In this document: positions 40,705 to 51,140 of the stretch, piece after piece
Position numbering within the stretch: the stretch's first letter is position 1
Layout of the letters: the number at the start of each line of letters is the position of its first letter
Assembly (NCBI GenBank): GCA_011523545.1
Contig: WTGN01000005.1
Span: forward strand, 1-51,140
Direction of reading: 5' to 3'
Origin: Chloroflexota bacterium
Lineage (GTDB): Bacteria > Chloroflexota > Anaerolineae > Aggregatilineales > Phototrophicaceae
DNA: 51,140 nt
The notes under the pieces: model-generated
Databases searched by the model: none
The model's input: only the letters and a program-made list of their open reading frames with translations
Told to the model about the DNA's origin: nothing
Translations under genes and position numbers: made by a program

Positions 40705-42039
40705 ATGATTGACCTGCTGATTCGCCAAGTCAATGCCCTGCAGCTGCGGGATGAAAGCGCCGAGATCCGGCTCGGCTGTGATATCGCCGTCAGCGGGAAC
40801 CGGATCAAGTCGATCAGCCCAAGCGGCGCCATTGATGTTTCCCAAGCCAGGACCGTGATCGAGGCCGGCGGTCAACTGGCGATGCCCGGCTTCATCAACA
40901 CGCACGCGCATGTGCCGATGGTGCTTTGGCGCGGCTTGGGCGAAGATGTCAATGTCGAGAGTTGGTTCAACGATTACATTTGGAAACTGGAAGCCAACCT
41001 GACGCCGGAAGATGTCTATTGGGGCATGCAGCTGGGCATGCTGGAGATGATCGAGGCCGGAGTCACCGCGGTCGCCGATCATTACTGGCACATGGAATAC
41101 GCGGCGCGGGCGGTTGAAAAAGCCGGCATGCGCGCGCTGCTGGGGCAAGCGATGTTCAGTGCGAACGGCATGGGGCAAATCGACGAGACGGCCGCCTTCG
41201 TCAAACGCTGGCATGGCGCGGCGAACGGGCGGATTCGCGCGATCATGGCGCCGCACGCGCCTTATACCTGTGATGATGAGTTTCTGCGGGCGAGCGCACG
41301 CATGGCGGAGCAGATCGGCAGCGGCATTCACATTCATGTCGCCGAGACCCGCGCCCAGACCCAGGCCAGTTTGCGGCAGCGCGGGCAGACGCCGATTGAA
41401 GTTCTGGAGGAATGCGGGATCTTTCAGGTGCCGACGGTGCTGGCGCATGCGGTCGGCGCGACGGCGGGCGATCTGGAGATTCTGGCGGACCTGCGGTTGC
41501 CGCTCGGCATCGCGCATTGTCCCAAAACTTACGCCAAGCTCGCGATGGGCTATAACAATTTGGTCGACTTAAGAGCGCTGGGTATCTCGGTCGGCTTGGG
41601 CAGCGATGGCGCGGTCAGCAACAATACGCTCGATCTCTGGGAGGCGATGCGCTTGACGGCGCTGGGGCAGAAGCAACTGACCGGGGACGCCGAGAAGCTG
41701 ACGATCCCGCAGGCGCTGACCATCGCGACGAGCGAGAGCGCGCGCGTCTACGGGCAGCCGGATGAGCTGGGCGACCTGGCCCCGGGCAAGCTGGCCGATA
41801 TCATCCTGGTCGATTTGAGCGGGGCGCATCATTATCCGCTCAACAGCGTGACGGCCAGCCTGGTCTATAACGCCCGCGCCAGCGATGTGCGGACGGTGAT
41901 CTGCGATGGGCAAGTCATCATGCGGGAGCGCGAGCATCTGACCCTGGATAGAGCGGAAATCATCGCCCATATCGAGCCGCGGCTGCAGCGCCTGCGCCGG
42001 CGTGAGGGCGCGGACGGCATTCAGACTTACAACCCGTAA
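40705..42039 (+). CDS. Amidohydrolase of the MTA/SAH deaminase type
   Basis: This 444-residue metal-dependent deaminase has FINTHAHVPM with the HxH pair near residue 67, HIHVAETRAQ, ILAHAVG, and the GLGSDGAVSNNTLDLW aspartate motif near residue 300. The N- and C-terminal parts form the small beta-sandwich, with PGKLADIILVDL as usual. The best match is 5'-methylthioadenosine/S-adenosylhomocysteine deaminase, which enters purine and methionine salvage. Related guanine or triazine hydrolases are possible. It is a single gene between the acetyltransferase and the PdxA-like gene. Confidence 0.9.
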   Translation: MIDLLIRQVNALQLRDESAEIRLGCDIAVSGNRIKSISPSGAIDVSQARTVIEAGGQLAMPGFINTHAHVPMVLWRGLGEDVNVESWFNDYIWKLEANLTPEDVYWGMQLGMLEMIEAGVTAVADHYWHMEYAARAVEKAGMRALLGQAMFSANGMGQIDETAAFVKRWHGAANGRIRAIMAPHAPYTCDDEFLRASARMAEQIGSGIHIHVAETRAQTQASLRQRGQTPIEVLEECGIFQVPTVLAHAVGATAGDLEILADLRLPLGIAHCPKTYAKLAMGYNNLVDLRALGISVGLGSDGAVSNNTLDLWEAMRLTALGQKQLTGDAEKLTIPQALTIATSESARVYGQPDELGDLAPGKLADIILVDLSGAHHYPLNSVTASLVYNARASDVRTVICDGQVIMREREHLTLDRAEIIAHIEPRLQRLRRREGADGIQTYNP

Positions 42040-42049
42040 CAATCCCCGG

Positions 42050-43036
42050 TTACGCCAACTTTATGACGGCATCCAGGGCGGCGCGCAGGCTGCCGGGGTC
42101 GGCGATGCCTTGGCCGGCGATATCAAAGGCGGTGCCATGGGCGGTGGTGGCGCCGATGACGGGCAATCCCATCCACAGCGTCGCGATGTCGCCGCGGGAT
42201 TGAAGTTTGCGCGCGATGTTCATCTGGTCATGATACATGCAGACGACGCCATCGAAATCGCCATCGAGGGCGCGCTTGAAAACGATATCGGCTGGCACCG
42301 GCCCGCTGACATCGATATCCCCCGCCTGCGCTTCTGATATCGCGGGCGCGATAATGTCAATTTCTTCGCTGCCGAAGAGGCCGCCTTCACCGCCATGGGG
42401 ATTCAGGGCGGCGCAGGCGACCCGCGGTGATGCGTAGCCGAGCTTGCGCAGGACGCTGTGCAGGTGCTTGATGTAGCGGCATACGCGCCCGACGCTGAGC
42501 GACTCGACGATGTCTTTGAAAGGGATGTGCTCGGTGACAGAGACCGCCCAGATCGGCCCGGCGGCGCCGAGGATGAAGGGATCGTCGCTGCCCGTGAGCT
42601 GGCCGAGGAATTGCAGCTCGTCGAGGTAATGGTAACCAGCGGCGCGGAATGATTCCTTGTTCATCGGCGCCATGACGACGCCATCAACCCGCGATTGCAG
42701 CGCCAGCTCGAAAGCGAGCGCCAGGCAGCGCGCGGCCGCTTCGCCCAGCTTGGGATGCACCGCAGGCGGCGGAAGCGGACCCAGCTCGAAGCCGGGCGGG
42801 TGCAGCAGGTCTATGACAGCGGGCTTGTAGCGGGCGTCGTCGAGGTCGCTGATAGCGTTGAAGCGCAGGGCGGAACCCAGCTGAGCCGCGTTCACGCGCA
42901 TGATATCCAGGTCGCCGATGATGAAGGGGCGGCAGCGGTCGAACAGGGTTTCGTCAGCCAGGACCTTGACGATGAGCTCGGGCCCGATGCCGGCCGGGTC
43001 GCCCATGGCGATGGCGATGGTTGCTTTCCGCTTCAT
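42050..43036 (-). CDS. PdxA-like 4-hydroxythreonine-4-phosphate dehydrogenase
   Basis: This 328-residue protein has AMGDPAGIGPEL at the N-terminus, VMAPMNKESF near residue 122, CAALNPHGGEGGLFG near residue 208 and CMYHDQMNIARKL with the metal-binding HD near residue 268. It would oxidise 4-phosphohydroxy-threonine in pyridoxal phosphate synthesis. Several sugar-acid (PdxA2-type) dehydrogenases look alike; no other pdx gene is close, so that alternative cannot be ruled out. The gene converges with the amidohydrolase gene, with ten bases between them. Confidence 0.9.
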   Translation of the reverse strand: MKRKATIAIAMGDPAGIGPELIVKVLADETLFDRCRPFIIGDLDIMRVNAAQLGSALRFNAISDLDDARYKPAVIDLLHPPGFELGPLPPPAVHPKLGEAAARCLALAFELALQSRVDGVVMAPMNKESFRAAGYHYLDELQFLGQLTGSDDPFILGAAGPIWAVSVTEHIPFKDIVESLSVGRVCRYIKHLHSVLRKLGYASPRVACAALNPHGGEGGLFGSEEIDIIAPAISEAQAGDIDVSGPVPADIVFKRALDGDFDGVVCMYHDQMNIARKLQSRGDIATLWMGLPVIGATTAHGTAFDIAGQGIADPGSLRAALDAVIKLA

Positions 43037-43155
43037 GGCGGCTCCTGCATTATTGAGCGTCAGCGTATCGTAACGGAACGATGTCCTTCACGCCACCACT
43101 GCTGACGAGTCTGACTCGGTTCGCGCAGAATTATCAACCCACGCATAGGAGGACT

Positions 43156-43231
43156 TGCAGGGGCGAGCTTTTGGGTCGCCTGCTAAAGGAAATAAGCGTG
43201 TTATCGGGCGACTTGAAAAGTCGCCCCTACA
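43156..43231 (+). repeat. Full paired GGGCGA hairpin element
   Basis: The element is 76 bases with ends TTGCAGGGGCGA and TCGCCCCTACA. The right core CTTGAAAAG pairs fully (CTT/AAG). It touches the left arm of the inverted repeat that follows. Confidence 0.8.
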
Positions 43232-43737
43232 AGGCTTGTCCGCTATTGTCGGCGTAGCGGAAAAACTGGCGAACTGCCCGGCGCCAAACCTTCATTGGCA
43301 GTCCTTGTCGGCGTTCTGTGCCGACGCGACTTGCGCGACCATATGTTCACCCTTTCCCCGCCATTCTGTTCTACACTCGCAGCTATGGACGCCTTCAACA
43401 CTCGCTTTTCGACCTTGGCGACGCGCTGTAATCTGCCGCGCGCGCTGCCTCCACCAAGCCAAAAGAGCCGCCAAACCCCGAAAACCCTCGCTGTATCTAT
43501 ACTGTGCCTATACTATTCCCAGATTTCAGGGTTTTTCAGGGTTTTTCAGGGACATTTGAGAGGGTCTGCAGGACAATTTCGCCCTTTCGAGGCCGCTCGT
43601 TGGGCAATTACTTGCCATCCAGAGCGCTTCCAGTTCCAGCCGATTCAGGCGTCGATGAACAAAGCAATCGAGCTAAGACCGGACAGGGACATGTTGCGTA
43701 CATTTGCAAGCCGAGTTCTTAGTAGCGGACAAGCCTT
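43231..43737. repeat. Region bounded by 15-base inverted repeats; no gene seen
   Basis: AAGGCTTGTCCGCTA at 43231-43245 is repeated in reverse at 43723-43737. The 477 bases between hold no reading frame with a plausible start and protein-like sequence. They do contain two and a half copies of CAGGGTTTTT (43527-43551). The same 13 bases, AAGGCTTGTCCGC, occur at 51087-51099, again just after a GGGCGA unit. This may be a degraded non-autonomous mobile element. Confidence 0.5.
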
Positions 43738-43769
43738 ACAGATGTCTCTCACGCGTCAAGCGCGGCATA

Positions 43770-43798
43770 TTGCCGATGCCGGCCGATTTGGGTATGAT
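43770..43798 (+). promoter_or_regulatory. Promoter of plsY
   Basis: TTGCCG (43770-43775), 17 bases, TATGAT (43793-43798), 50 bases before ATG 43848. Confidence 0.6.
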
Positions 43799-43847
43799 TC
43801 TTGATACAGTATGGGGAACTGACTGTGAGCGCCGGACGCATTAACTC

Positions 43848-44531
43848 ATGAACCACATGATTAACTCGGATAACGCCGCCCAGATCCTGCTCATCATCGT
43901 CGGCAGTTATTTGATCGGCTCTTTCCCGACCGCTTACTTCGTCGGCCTGGCGCGGGATATCAACATCTTCGAAGTCGGCAGTGGCAACATGGGCGGGACG
44001 AACGTGGCGCGCGCGGTGGGCAAAGGCTGGGCCATCTTCACTGGCATCGTCGATGTCCTGAAGGGCATCTTCGCCGTCTGGCTGGCGCGTGATGTAATCT
44101 TGCCCGAGCAAATTGGCGTGGCGACATCGGTCGCCGCCACCTGCGTCGTGGTCGGGCATAATTGGTCGCTCTTCGCCACCGTGCTGACGGCGTCGATCAA
44201 AGAGGGCAAACTCAAGCTAATCGTGCGCGGCGGAAAGGGCGCGGCGACTGCCTTCGGCGCCATGCTTATGATTCAACCCTTTCAGATTCTGGTGGCGGCG
44301 GCCATCGCCCTGGCCGTGATCGCGCGCACGCGTTATGTCTCCCTCGGCGTCTTGATCGGCTTCGGCGTGGCGAATGTCTGGTTGATATTGCTGGTGGGGA
44401 CGGAATTCCAGAAGCCTATCCTGCTGCTTTATGCGCTCGCGCTGACGGTGATGATTCCCTTGCGGCATTGGGGCAATGTGCAGCGGCTGCTGGCCGGCAC
44501 CGAGCGGCGCCTGGGCGAGCGTGCGACTTAG
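43848..44531 (+). CDS. plsY: Acyl-phosphate:glycerol-3-phosphate acyltransferase
   Basis: This 227-residue integral membrane enzyme transfers an acyl group from acyl-phosphate to glycerol 3-phosphate, the first step of phospholipid synthesis. SYLIGSFPTAY, the loop GSGNMGGTNVAR (usual GSGNIGATNV), and VRGGKGAATAFG with the phosphate-binding glycines are clear. Five or six hydrophobic segments and the end LRHWGNVQRLLAGTERRLG are as expected. ATG 43848 follows a promoter at 43770; ATG 43857 is an alternative start. There is no plsX nearby. Confidence 0.93.
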   Translation: MNHMINSDNAAQILLIIVGSYLIGSFPTAYFVGLARDINIFEVGSGNMGGTNVARAVGKGWAIFTGIVDVLKGIFAVWLARDVILPEQIGVATSVAATCVVVGHNWSLFATVLTASIKEGKLKLIVRGGKGAATAFGAMLMIQPFQILVAAAIALAVIARTRYVSLGVLIGFGVANVWLILLVGTEFQKPILLLYALALTVMIPLRHWGNVQRLLAGTERRLGERAT

Positions 44532-44587
44532 CGTTTGCACCTCAGGACGTGGCTCAGTATACGTGATGAATTTGGGAAATGGGAATC

Positions 44588-44663
44588 TGTAGGGGCATAT
44601 CGCTGACATGCCCGTGTCTGTGATGGCGCGTGCTTTAGGGCGGCTCGCAGAGTCGCCCCTACA
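44588..44663 (+). repeat. Full paired GGGCGA-type hairpin element
   Basis: The element is 76 bases, TGTAGGGGC to TCGCCCCTACA. The left unit has changed to GGGCATATCGCTGACATGCCC-like pairing (GGGCAT/ATGCCC), a matched substitution in both arms. The right unit core is CTCGCAGAG. Confidence 0.75.
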
Positions 44664-44687
44664 TTTTGATGCGAGTGGGAAAGCGGT

Positions 44688-45449
44688 ATGAAGATCGAAA
44701 GTGAAGCGGACCTGCGCGGCATGAAGCGCATCGGCGAGATCTGCGGCTTGACGCTGAAGCTGATGCTCGACAGCGCCGAGGCCGGCATGAGCACGCGCGA
44801 CCTGGACGATATCGGCCGCGATTATATGAACAAGATGGGCGCGCTCTCAGCGCCGATCCAGGCCTACGAGTTCCCCGGTTATACCTGCATCAGCCTCAAT
44901 GACGAGGCGGCGCACGGCATCCCGCGCAAGGACCGCTTCATTCGAGCGGGCGACCTGCTGAATGTCGATGTATCGGCGGTGCTGGAGGGCTATTGGGGCG
45001 ATACTGGGGCGACCATCATCGTGCCGCCGGCGCGGCCCGAGTGGGTGACGCTGTGTCGGGTGACGCGCAACGCGCTGCGGCTGGCGATTGAGATGGCGCG
45101 GCCGGGCCAGCGCGCCAACAGGATCGGGCGGGCGGTGGAGAAGTTCGCCAAGCGTCATGGCTATCGCACCTTGCGCGAGTTGGGCGGGCACGGCGTCGGG
45201 CGGAATATCCACGAGAAGCCGTCCATCCCCAATTTCCACAACAGGCGCAACCGCGATGTCTTGCGGGACGGCATGGTGGTCACACTGGAGCCTTTTCTGA
45301 ACGCCGGGCGGGGGCGCATCAAACAGGCGGACGACGGCTGGACGCTGCGCACGGTCGATGGCAGCGCCACCGCGCAATACGAGCACACCGTCATCATCAA
45401 TGGCGATGAGCCGATTCTTGTGACGGAGGTGGACGGCGGTTATGTTTAA
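44688..45449 (+). CDS. map: Methionine aminopeptidase, type I
   Basis: This 253-residue enzyme removes the initiator methionine. The five metal ligands are seen: LNVDVS (first aspartate), WGDTGAT (second aspartate), ELGGHGVGRNIHE (histidine), VTLEPF (glutamate) and AQYEHTV (glutamate). HGIPRKDR has the conserved histidine. The length is normal for type I. ATG 44688 has GGGA upstream. The VOC gene follows after 27 bases and may share the message. Confidence 0.95.
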   Translation: MKIESEADLRGMKRIGEICGLTLKLMLDSAEAGMSTRDLDDIGRDYMNKMGALSAPIQAYEFPGYTCISLNDEAAHGIPRKDRFIRAGDLLNVDVSAVLEGYWGDTGATIIVPPARPEWVTLCRVTRNALRLAIEMARPGQRANRIGRAVEKFAKRHGYRTLRELGGHGVGRNIHEKPSIPNFHNRRNRDVLRDGMVVTLEPFLNAGRGRIKQADDGWTLRTVDGSATAQYEHTVIINGDEPILVTEVDGGYV

Positions 45450-45476
45450 ACGGAACCAAACGCGGAGGAGCGGCGC

Positions 45477-46247
45477 ATGATCACCGGCATTGATCATATT
45501 GTGATTGCAGTGGCATCGCTGGAGCGGGCGATCGAGACTTATCGCGGCCTCGGCTTCACCGTGGTCGAGGGCGGGAAGCACCCCTACGGCTCCTACAATG
45601 CGCTGATCGGTTTCGCCGACGGCAGCTATATTGAGCTCTTGGGTTTCTACCAGGACAGCCCCGCTCATCCCTGGTGGAGCCTGCTGCACGAGCGCGGCGG
45701 CGGCCTGGTGGATTTCTGCCTGGCGACTGACGATATCCGCGCTGATCATGCGGCCATGCGCGCCGCTGGCGTCGCCTGCAGCGACTTGATCGAAGGCGGA
45801 CGGGCGCGGCCGGACGGCTACCAAGTGAAGTGGATCAACTGCAAAGTCGACGGCGAATGGCAGGGGCTGATTCCCTTCATCATCGAGGATGTGACGCCCC
45901 GGCGCGAGCGCCTGCCAACGGAGACGCTTCACCCCAATGGCGTCATCGGCATCCACTCAATCGCGCTGGCGACCAAGGATGCCGCCCGCTGCGCTGAAGT
46001 CATGGCGGCTGTGCTGGGCGTCAAGAGCCAGGCGGTTTCGGCTCCCATCGCCGGCGCGCGCGGCTTCCGGTGCATGGTCGGCGGGCACGCGCTGGACTAT
46101 ATCGAACCGAGTCGCGCGGAGGGCCTGCTGGCGGCGCATCTGGCGGCGAATCGCCCGGCGCCCTACGCGGTCGCATTTGCGACGACCGGCGCGCCGCGGC
46201 GCTTCGACCCCGCGCAGACCGAGGACGTGCGGATTGAGCTAATTTAA
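45477..46247 (+). CDS. VOC / glyoxalase-like domain protein
   Basis: This 256-residue protein is built of two VOC repeats: the first begins ITGIDHIVIAVASLERAIETYRGLGF, the second IGIHSIALATKDAARCAEVMAAVLG near residue 158. It most resembles the glyoxalase-like-domain group (PF13468). YIELLGFY and YIEPSR carry the metal-binding glutamates. The reaction is unknown. GGAGGAG precedes ATG 45477 by six or more bases. It converges with the helicase gene, with a three-base gap. Confidence 0.85.
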   Translation: MITGIDHIVIAVASLERAIETYRGLGFTVVEGGKHPYGSYNALIGFADGSYIELLGFYQDSPAHPWWSLLHERGGGLVDFCLATDDIRADHAAMRAAGVACSDLIEGGRARPDGYQVKWINCKVDGEWQGLIPFIIEDVTPRRERLPTETLHPNGVIGIHSIALATKDAARCAEVMAAVLGVKSQAVSAPIAGARGFRCMVGGHALDYIEPSRAEGLLAAHLAANRPAPYAVAFATTGAPRRFDPAQTEDVRIELI

Positions 46248-46250
46248 ATT

Positions 46251-48542
46251 TCAGCTTTGTAAGCGTTGCAGCAAACCACTATGCCGCTCGTCGACATTGT
46301 CGTTTTCGACTGCCTGCTGCAAGGCGCCGCGCGTCCCCACCAAAACGACAAGCTGTTTCGCTCGCGTAATTGCTGTGTAGAGCAAGTTGCGCCGCAGCAT
46401 CCATGACTGCTGTGTGTGAATTGGCATCACTACGACCGGAAACTCCGAACCTTGCGACTTATGCACGGTGATACAGTAGGCGAGCGTCAGATCGTCCGTT
46501 TCACTGAATTGGTATGTTATGAGGTCGGAGTCCGGCAGTGGTTCAAGGAAGTCATCATAGTTATTTTCGTCGGACTCGCCAATTTGCGCTTTCAAACTGC
46601 TGGCGTTGTCGCCGTAGTCAAATCTGATCTTTAATGTTTTTTCTGCGGTATCAATGCTCTGAATAAAGCCTATGTCGCCGTTAAAGACTTCCTTGTCATA
46701 GTCGTTGCGCGTCTGCATGACCTTGTCGCCTACGCGAAGGATACGGTTGCCAAACTTAACCTGCGCCGTTTTTCCGCCATTAAGCGCCTGCTGCAAGCGG
46801 CTGTTCAGGTTGTTGACGCCGATCATCCCTTTTCTCATCGGCGCGATCACCTGAATGTCTCGCGCGGGGTCTAAGCCCCAACGATTCGGTATGCGCCGCG
46901 TCACGATGTCCACGATCATATCAGCAACCGCCTCCGAATCACGGATGTTTTTGAAGAAAAAGAAGTCGCTGGACTCGTTGTCGATAAAGGGTTGCTGGCC
47001 CAGGTTGATGCGATGAGCATTGCTGGCAATGTGGCTCTTGTCATCTTGGCGGAAAACCTGATTGAGGCGCGTTATTTTCGCGATGTCGCTGTTGATGACG
47101 TCACTTAACACATTGCCCGCTCCGACCGACGGCAGTTGATCGATATCGCCAACGAGCAGCAGATGGGTCGACGGCTGTAGCGCTTTCAGCAAGCTGTTGA
47201 ACAGGAGTAGATCAAGCATGGATGCTTCGTCAATCACGACGATGTCGGTTCGCAGATGATTGCCCTCGTGAAAAGTGAAGCCGTTGGTATCTGGATCCCA
47301 CTTAAGTAATCTGTGAATGGTAGAGGCGATGTTGTCGGTGGCGTCGGACAGGCGGCGGGCGGCGCGTCCCGTTGGCGCGGCTAAATGAAAGACATGGCCG
47401 CGCTGACGCATGGCACTTACTAGCATCCGCAGCGTCGCTGTCTTGCCGGTGCCGGGTCCGCCGGTCAATACGCTGATTTTGCTCGTGAGCGCCGCTCGCA
47501 CGGCGTTTTCTTGTTGTCTGGAAAGCGACAGATTTTCGGATCGGCTTAGGTCCGCCAGGAAGCGCGTCCAATCAGTATTGCGGTGCAGGTGAATGAGACC
47601 GCTAGAGCGCCTTGCCATATCGCGGAGCTTTTCCGCCACCGCGTTTTCCGCGTGCCAGAAGCGCGGCAGGTAGATTGCGCGCAATTGCTTTCCGTTTTTA
47701 TCGTTTTCGAGTTCTTCTTCGCCGAGCTCTTCCGCATTCAACAGATCATTGAGCGGCCCACTTAGCTCGCTTTTGTCTTCTATTTTCAGAAACTTGGCGG
47801 CTCGCGCCAGCGCGCCGTTTCGAGGCGCGAAAGTATGTCCATCGCGCGCGAAGTCGGTCACCGCTTGTAGCACGCCAGCTCGCAGCCGCTCGCCGTGGCC
47901 GTCAAGCATGCCAAGTTTCCGGGCGATATCATCGGCTTCTTTGAACGTAAGGAACTCGTCCGTCGTTAGTATGTAAGGATCTGTTCTGATTGAGCGCCGG
48001 GTTTCGGCGCCATAGGATGCATAGATCCGCCTGGCGAGCCTTGAGCTGAAGCCCAGGTATTCTTGCAGGAAGTTCAGCATATGACGTTGGACGTGGTTCT
48101 TAGTCCAGTCTTTTACGAATCGTTCCACTATTGCTGGTCGAATTCCGGAGACTTCGGAGACGCGATACGGGTTTTCATCGAGAATTTCGAATGTGGCTTC
48201 GCCGAATAAATCCACAATTTTGGCGGCCGTGTCAGGACCAATTCCTTTAACTTTGTCGCTGCTAAGATAGCTGATTATTTCCGACTCCGTCCGAGGCATG
48301 CGTTGAACGGCGGTTCGAGCTCTGAACTGTCTGCCAAAGCGCTTGTTGTTTTCCCATTTGCCGGTGAATTGTATCGAGTCTCCTTCTCTGAATGCGGGCA
48401 TGGTCCCAACAACAGTCACCGTTCCATCATCGACGGGAGTCGGTGGGCGAGGATTGTCCGGTGTGATTTTGACGACCCGGTAATCATTTTCTTCGTTGCA
48501 GAAGATGATACGATCGATCACGCCTGTGACTTCTTGCGCCAT
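46251..48542 (-). CDS. RecD2-type DNA helicase, copy 1
   Basis: This protein of about 763 residues is a 5'-3' helicase of the RecD2/TraA class. An N-terminal OB-like domain (VTVVGTMPAFREGDSIQFTGKWE) is followed by helix-hairpin-helix segments (VKGIGPDTAAKIVDLF) and RecA-like domains with LTGGPGTGKTATLRML at about 360, VVIDEASMLDLLLF, LVGDIDQLPSVGAG, and C-terminal TVHKSQGSEF with TAITRAK. ATG 48542 (MAQEVTGVID) is preferred to the longer reading to 48686. Its promoter (TTGAAC-17-TATAAT) lies at 48574-48602. The DNA is less G+C-rich than copy 2. It follows copy 2 on the same strand after 79 bases. Confidence 0.9.
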   Translation of the reverse strand: MAQEVTGVIDRIIFCNEENDYRVVKITPDNPRPPTPVDDGTVTVVGTMPAFREGDSIQFTGKWENNKRFGRQFRARTAVQRMPRTESEIISYLSSDKVKGIGPDTAAKIVDLFGEATFEILDENPYRVSEVSGIRPAIVERFVKDWTKNHVQRHMLNFLQEYLGFSSRLARRIYASYGAETRRSIRTDPYILTTDEFLTFKEADDIARKLGMLDGHGERLRAGVLQAVTDFARDGHTFAPRNGALARAAKFLKIEDKSELSGPLNDLLNAEELGEEELENDKNGKQLRAIYLPRFWHAENAVAEKLRDMARRSSGLIHLHRNTDWTRFLADLSRSENLSLSRQQENAVRAALTSKISVLTGGPGTGKTATLRMLVSAMRQRGHVFHLAAPTGRAARRLSDATDNIASTIHRLLKWDPDTNGFTFHEGNHLRTDIVVIDEASMLDLLLFNSLLKALQPSTHLLLVGDIDQLPSVGAGNVLSDVINSDIAKITRLNQVFRQDDKSHIASNAHRINLGQQPFIDNESSDFFFFKNIRDSEAVADMIVDIVTRRIPNRWGLDPARDIQVIAPMRKGMIGVNNLNSRLQQALNGGKTAQVKFGNRILRVGDKVMQTRNDYDKEVFNGDIGFIQSIDTAEKTLKIRFDYGDNASSLKAQIGESDENNYDDFLEPLPDSDLITYQFSETDDLTLAYCITVHKSQGSEFPVVVMPIHTQQSWMLRRNLLYTAITRAKQLVVLVGTRGALQQAVENDNVDERHSGLLQRLQS

Positions 48543-48573
48543 ATCTACCACAATTGGATTGAATTCTTTCGAG

Positions 48574-48602
48574 ATTATATTGGAGACTGCGATTATGTTC
48601 AA
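48574..48602 (-). promoter_or_regulatory. Promoter of RecD2 copy 1
   Basis: On the minus strand TTGAAC (48602-48597), 17 bases, TATAAT (48579-48574), in the short gap between the two helicase genes. Confidence 0.65.
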
Positions 48603-48621
48603 TAATCCCGACGAGGTCTCA

Positions 48622-50865
<2,244 letters not shown>

Positions 50866-51009
50866 GCGCGCTTTCCATGGTTTGGCTGCGCATATCATCA
50901 TAGTATGGTTTGGTGAATACGCTAAGGTGGAAGCGGGCACTACACCACCCCCACCGCCAAAGCACGCTCTGAGAACCGGACAAGTATGAAACGGTCTAGC
51001 TATGGCAAC

Positions 51010-51083
51010 GGGTCAGCCACCGTCTGACCCCAACGGCTATCAAAGCGTTTAAACGTTGCAGGGGCGAGATTGTGGCACGCCCT
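51010..51083 (+). repeat. Hairpin units at the right edge, including a GGGTCA variant
   Basis: At 51010-51030 a 21-base unit of the same size has GGGTCA...TGACCC instead of GGGCGA...TCGCCC. At 51057-51083 TTGCAGGGGCGA leads into a unit with core GATTGTGGC and CACGCCC. The stretch 50866-51140 has no gene that I can support. Confidence 0.55.
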
Positions 51084-51140
51084 TAAAAGGCTTGTCCGCA
51101 GCTGGCACACTGAATTGCCATATTCTACCCCATCCCCCCC

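Noticed and set aside
43295..43804. A 169-codon frame in the gap before plsY
   Set aside because: It crosses the CAGGGTTTTT repeat and one arm of the inverted repeat, has no ribosome site and an unlikely composition.

Overview
The window is a mostly G+C-rich bacterial chromosome segment. It has short intergenic gaps, many four-base start/stop overlaps and frequent GTG/TTG starts. The gene content suggests a Chloroflexota (Anaerolineae-like) heterotroph: sugar-binding lipoprotein-type receptors, GH51 and GH32 glycosidases, many SDR enzymes, RecD2-type helicases, a Form II CoxL-like subunit and many small toxin-antitoxin modules. No rRNA or other marker gene is present, so the phylum is an inference. 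The only RNA gene seen is tRNA-Leu(UAA).

Layout. 1-11 kb: a sugar ABC receptor, two Bax-inhibitor-1-like membrane proteins, Maf, an orphan ABC_sub_bind receptor, class I aldolase, GH51 arabinofuranosidase, a MOSC protein, a small membrane protein and a cellulose-synthase-like GT2. 11-17 kb: an unannotated-looking 24-residue membrane peptide, an SbcD-like nuclease, then a sharply A+T-richer three-gene cassette headed by a TIGR04255-family gene, then GH32. 17-25 kb: peptide deformylase/DinB pair, a lipoprotein nuclease with Excalibur and SNase domains under a strong promoter whose spacer is a perfect palindrome, a divergent ABC exporter, tRNA-Leu, membrane proteins and a secreted glycosidase. 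25-36 kb: class III aminotransferase, SDR enzymes, a DUF2335-like pair, two tandem PIN/Phd toxin-antitoxin modules, an orphan molybdenum hydroxylase large subunit and rhodanese. 36-40 kb: two DUF433/DUF5615-type modules, one with its toxin gene stopped by an in-frame TAG, and a truncated paralogue of the large membrane coiled-coil gene that follows. 40-51 kb: amidohydrolase, PdxA-like, PlsY, methionine aminopeptidase, a VOC protein and two tandem RecD2-like helicases.

A dispersed repeat family runs through the intergenic DNA. Its unit is a 21-nt hairpin, GGGCGA-N9-TCGCCC, whose central bases differ between copies but usually keep pairing. Two units usually form a 74-77 nt element with ends like TGTAGGGGCGA / TCGCCCCTACA. 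One copy supplies the last codons and stop of the rhodanese gene. The most promising candidates for something undescribed are the A+T-rich TIGR04255 cassette (13.2-15.1 kb), the palindromic operator between the nuclease and the exporter, the paired hairpin elements and the 24-residue peptide.
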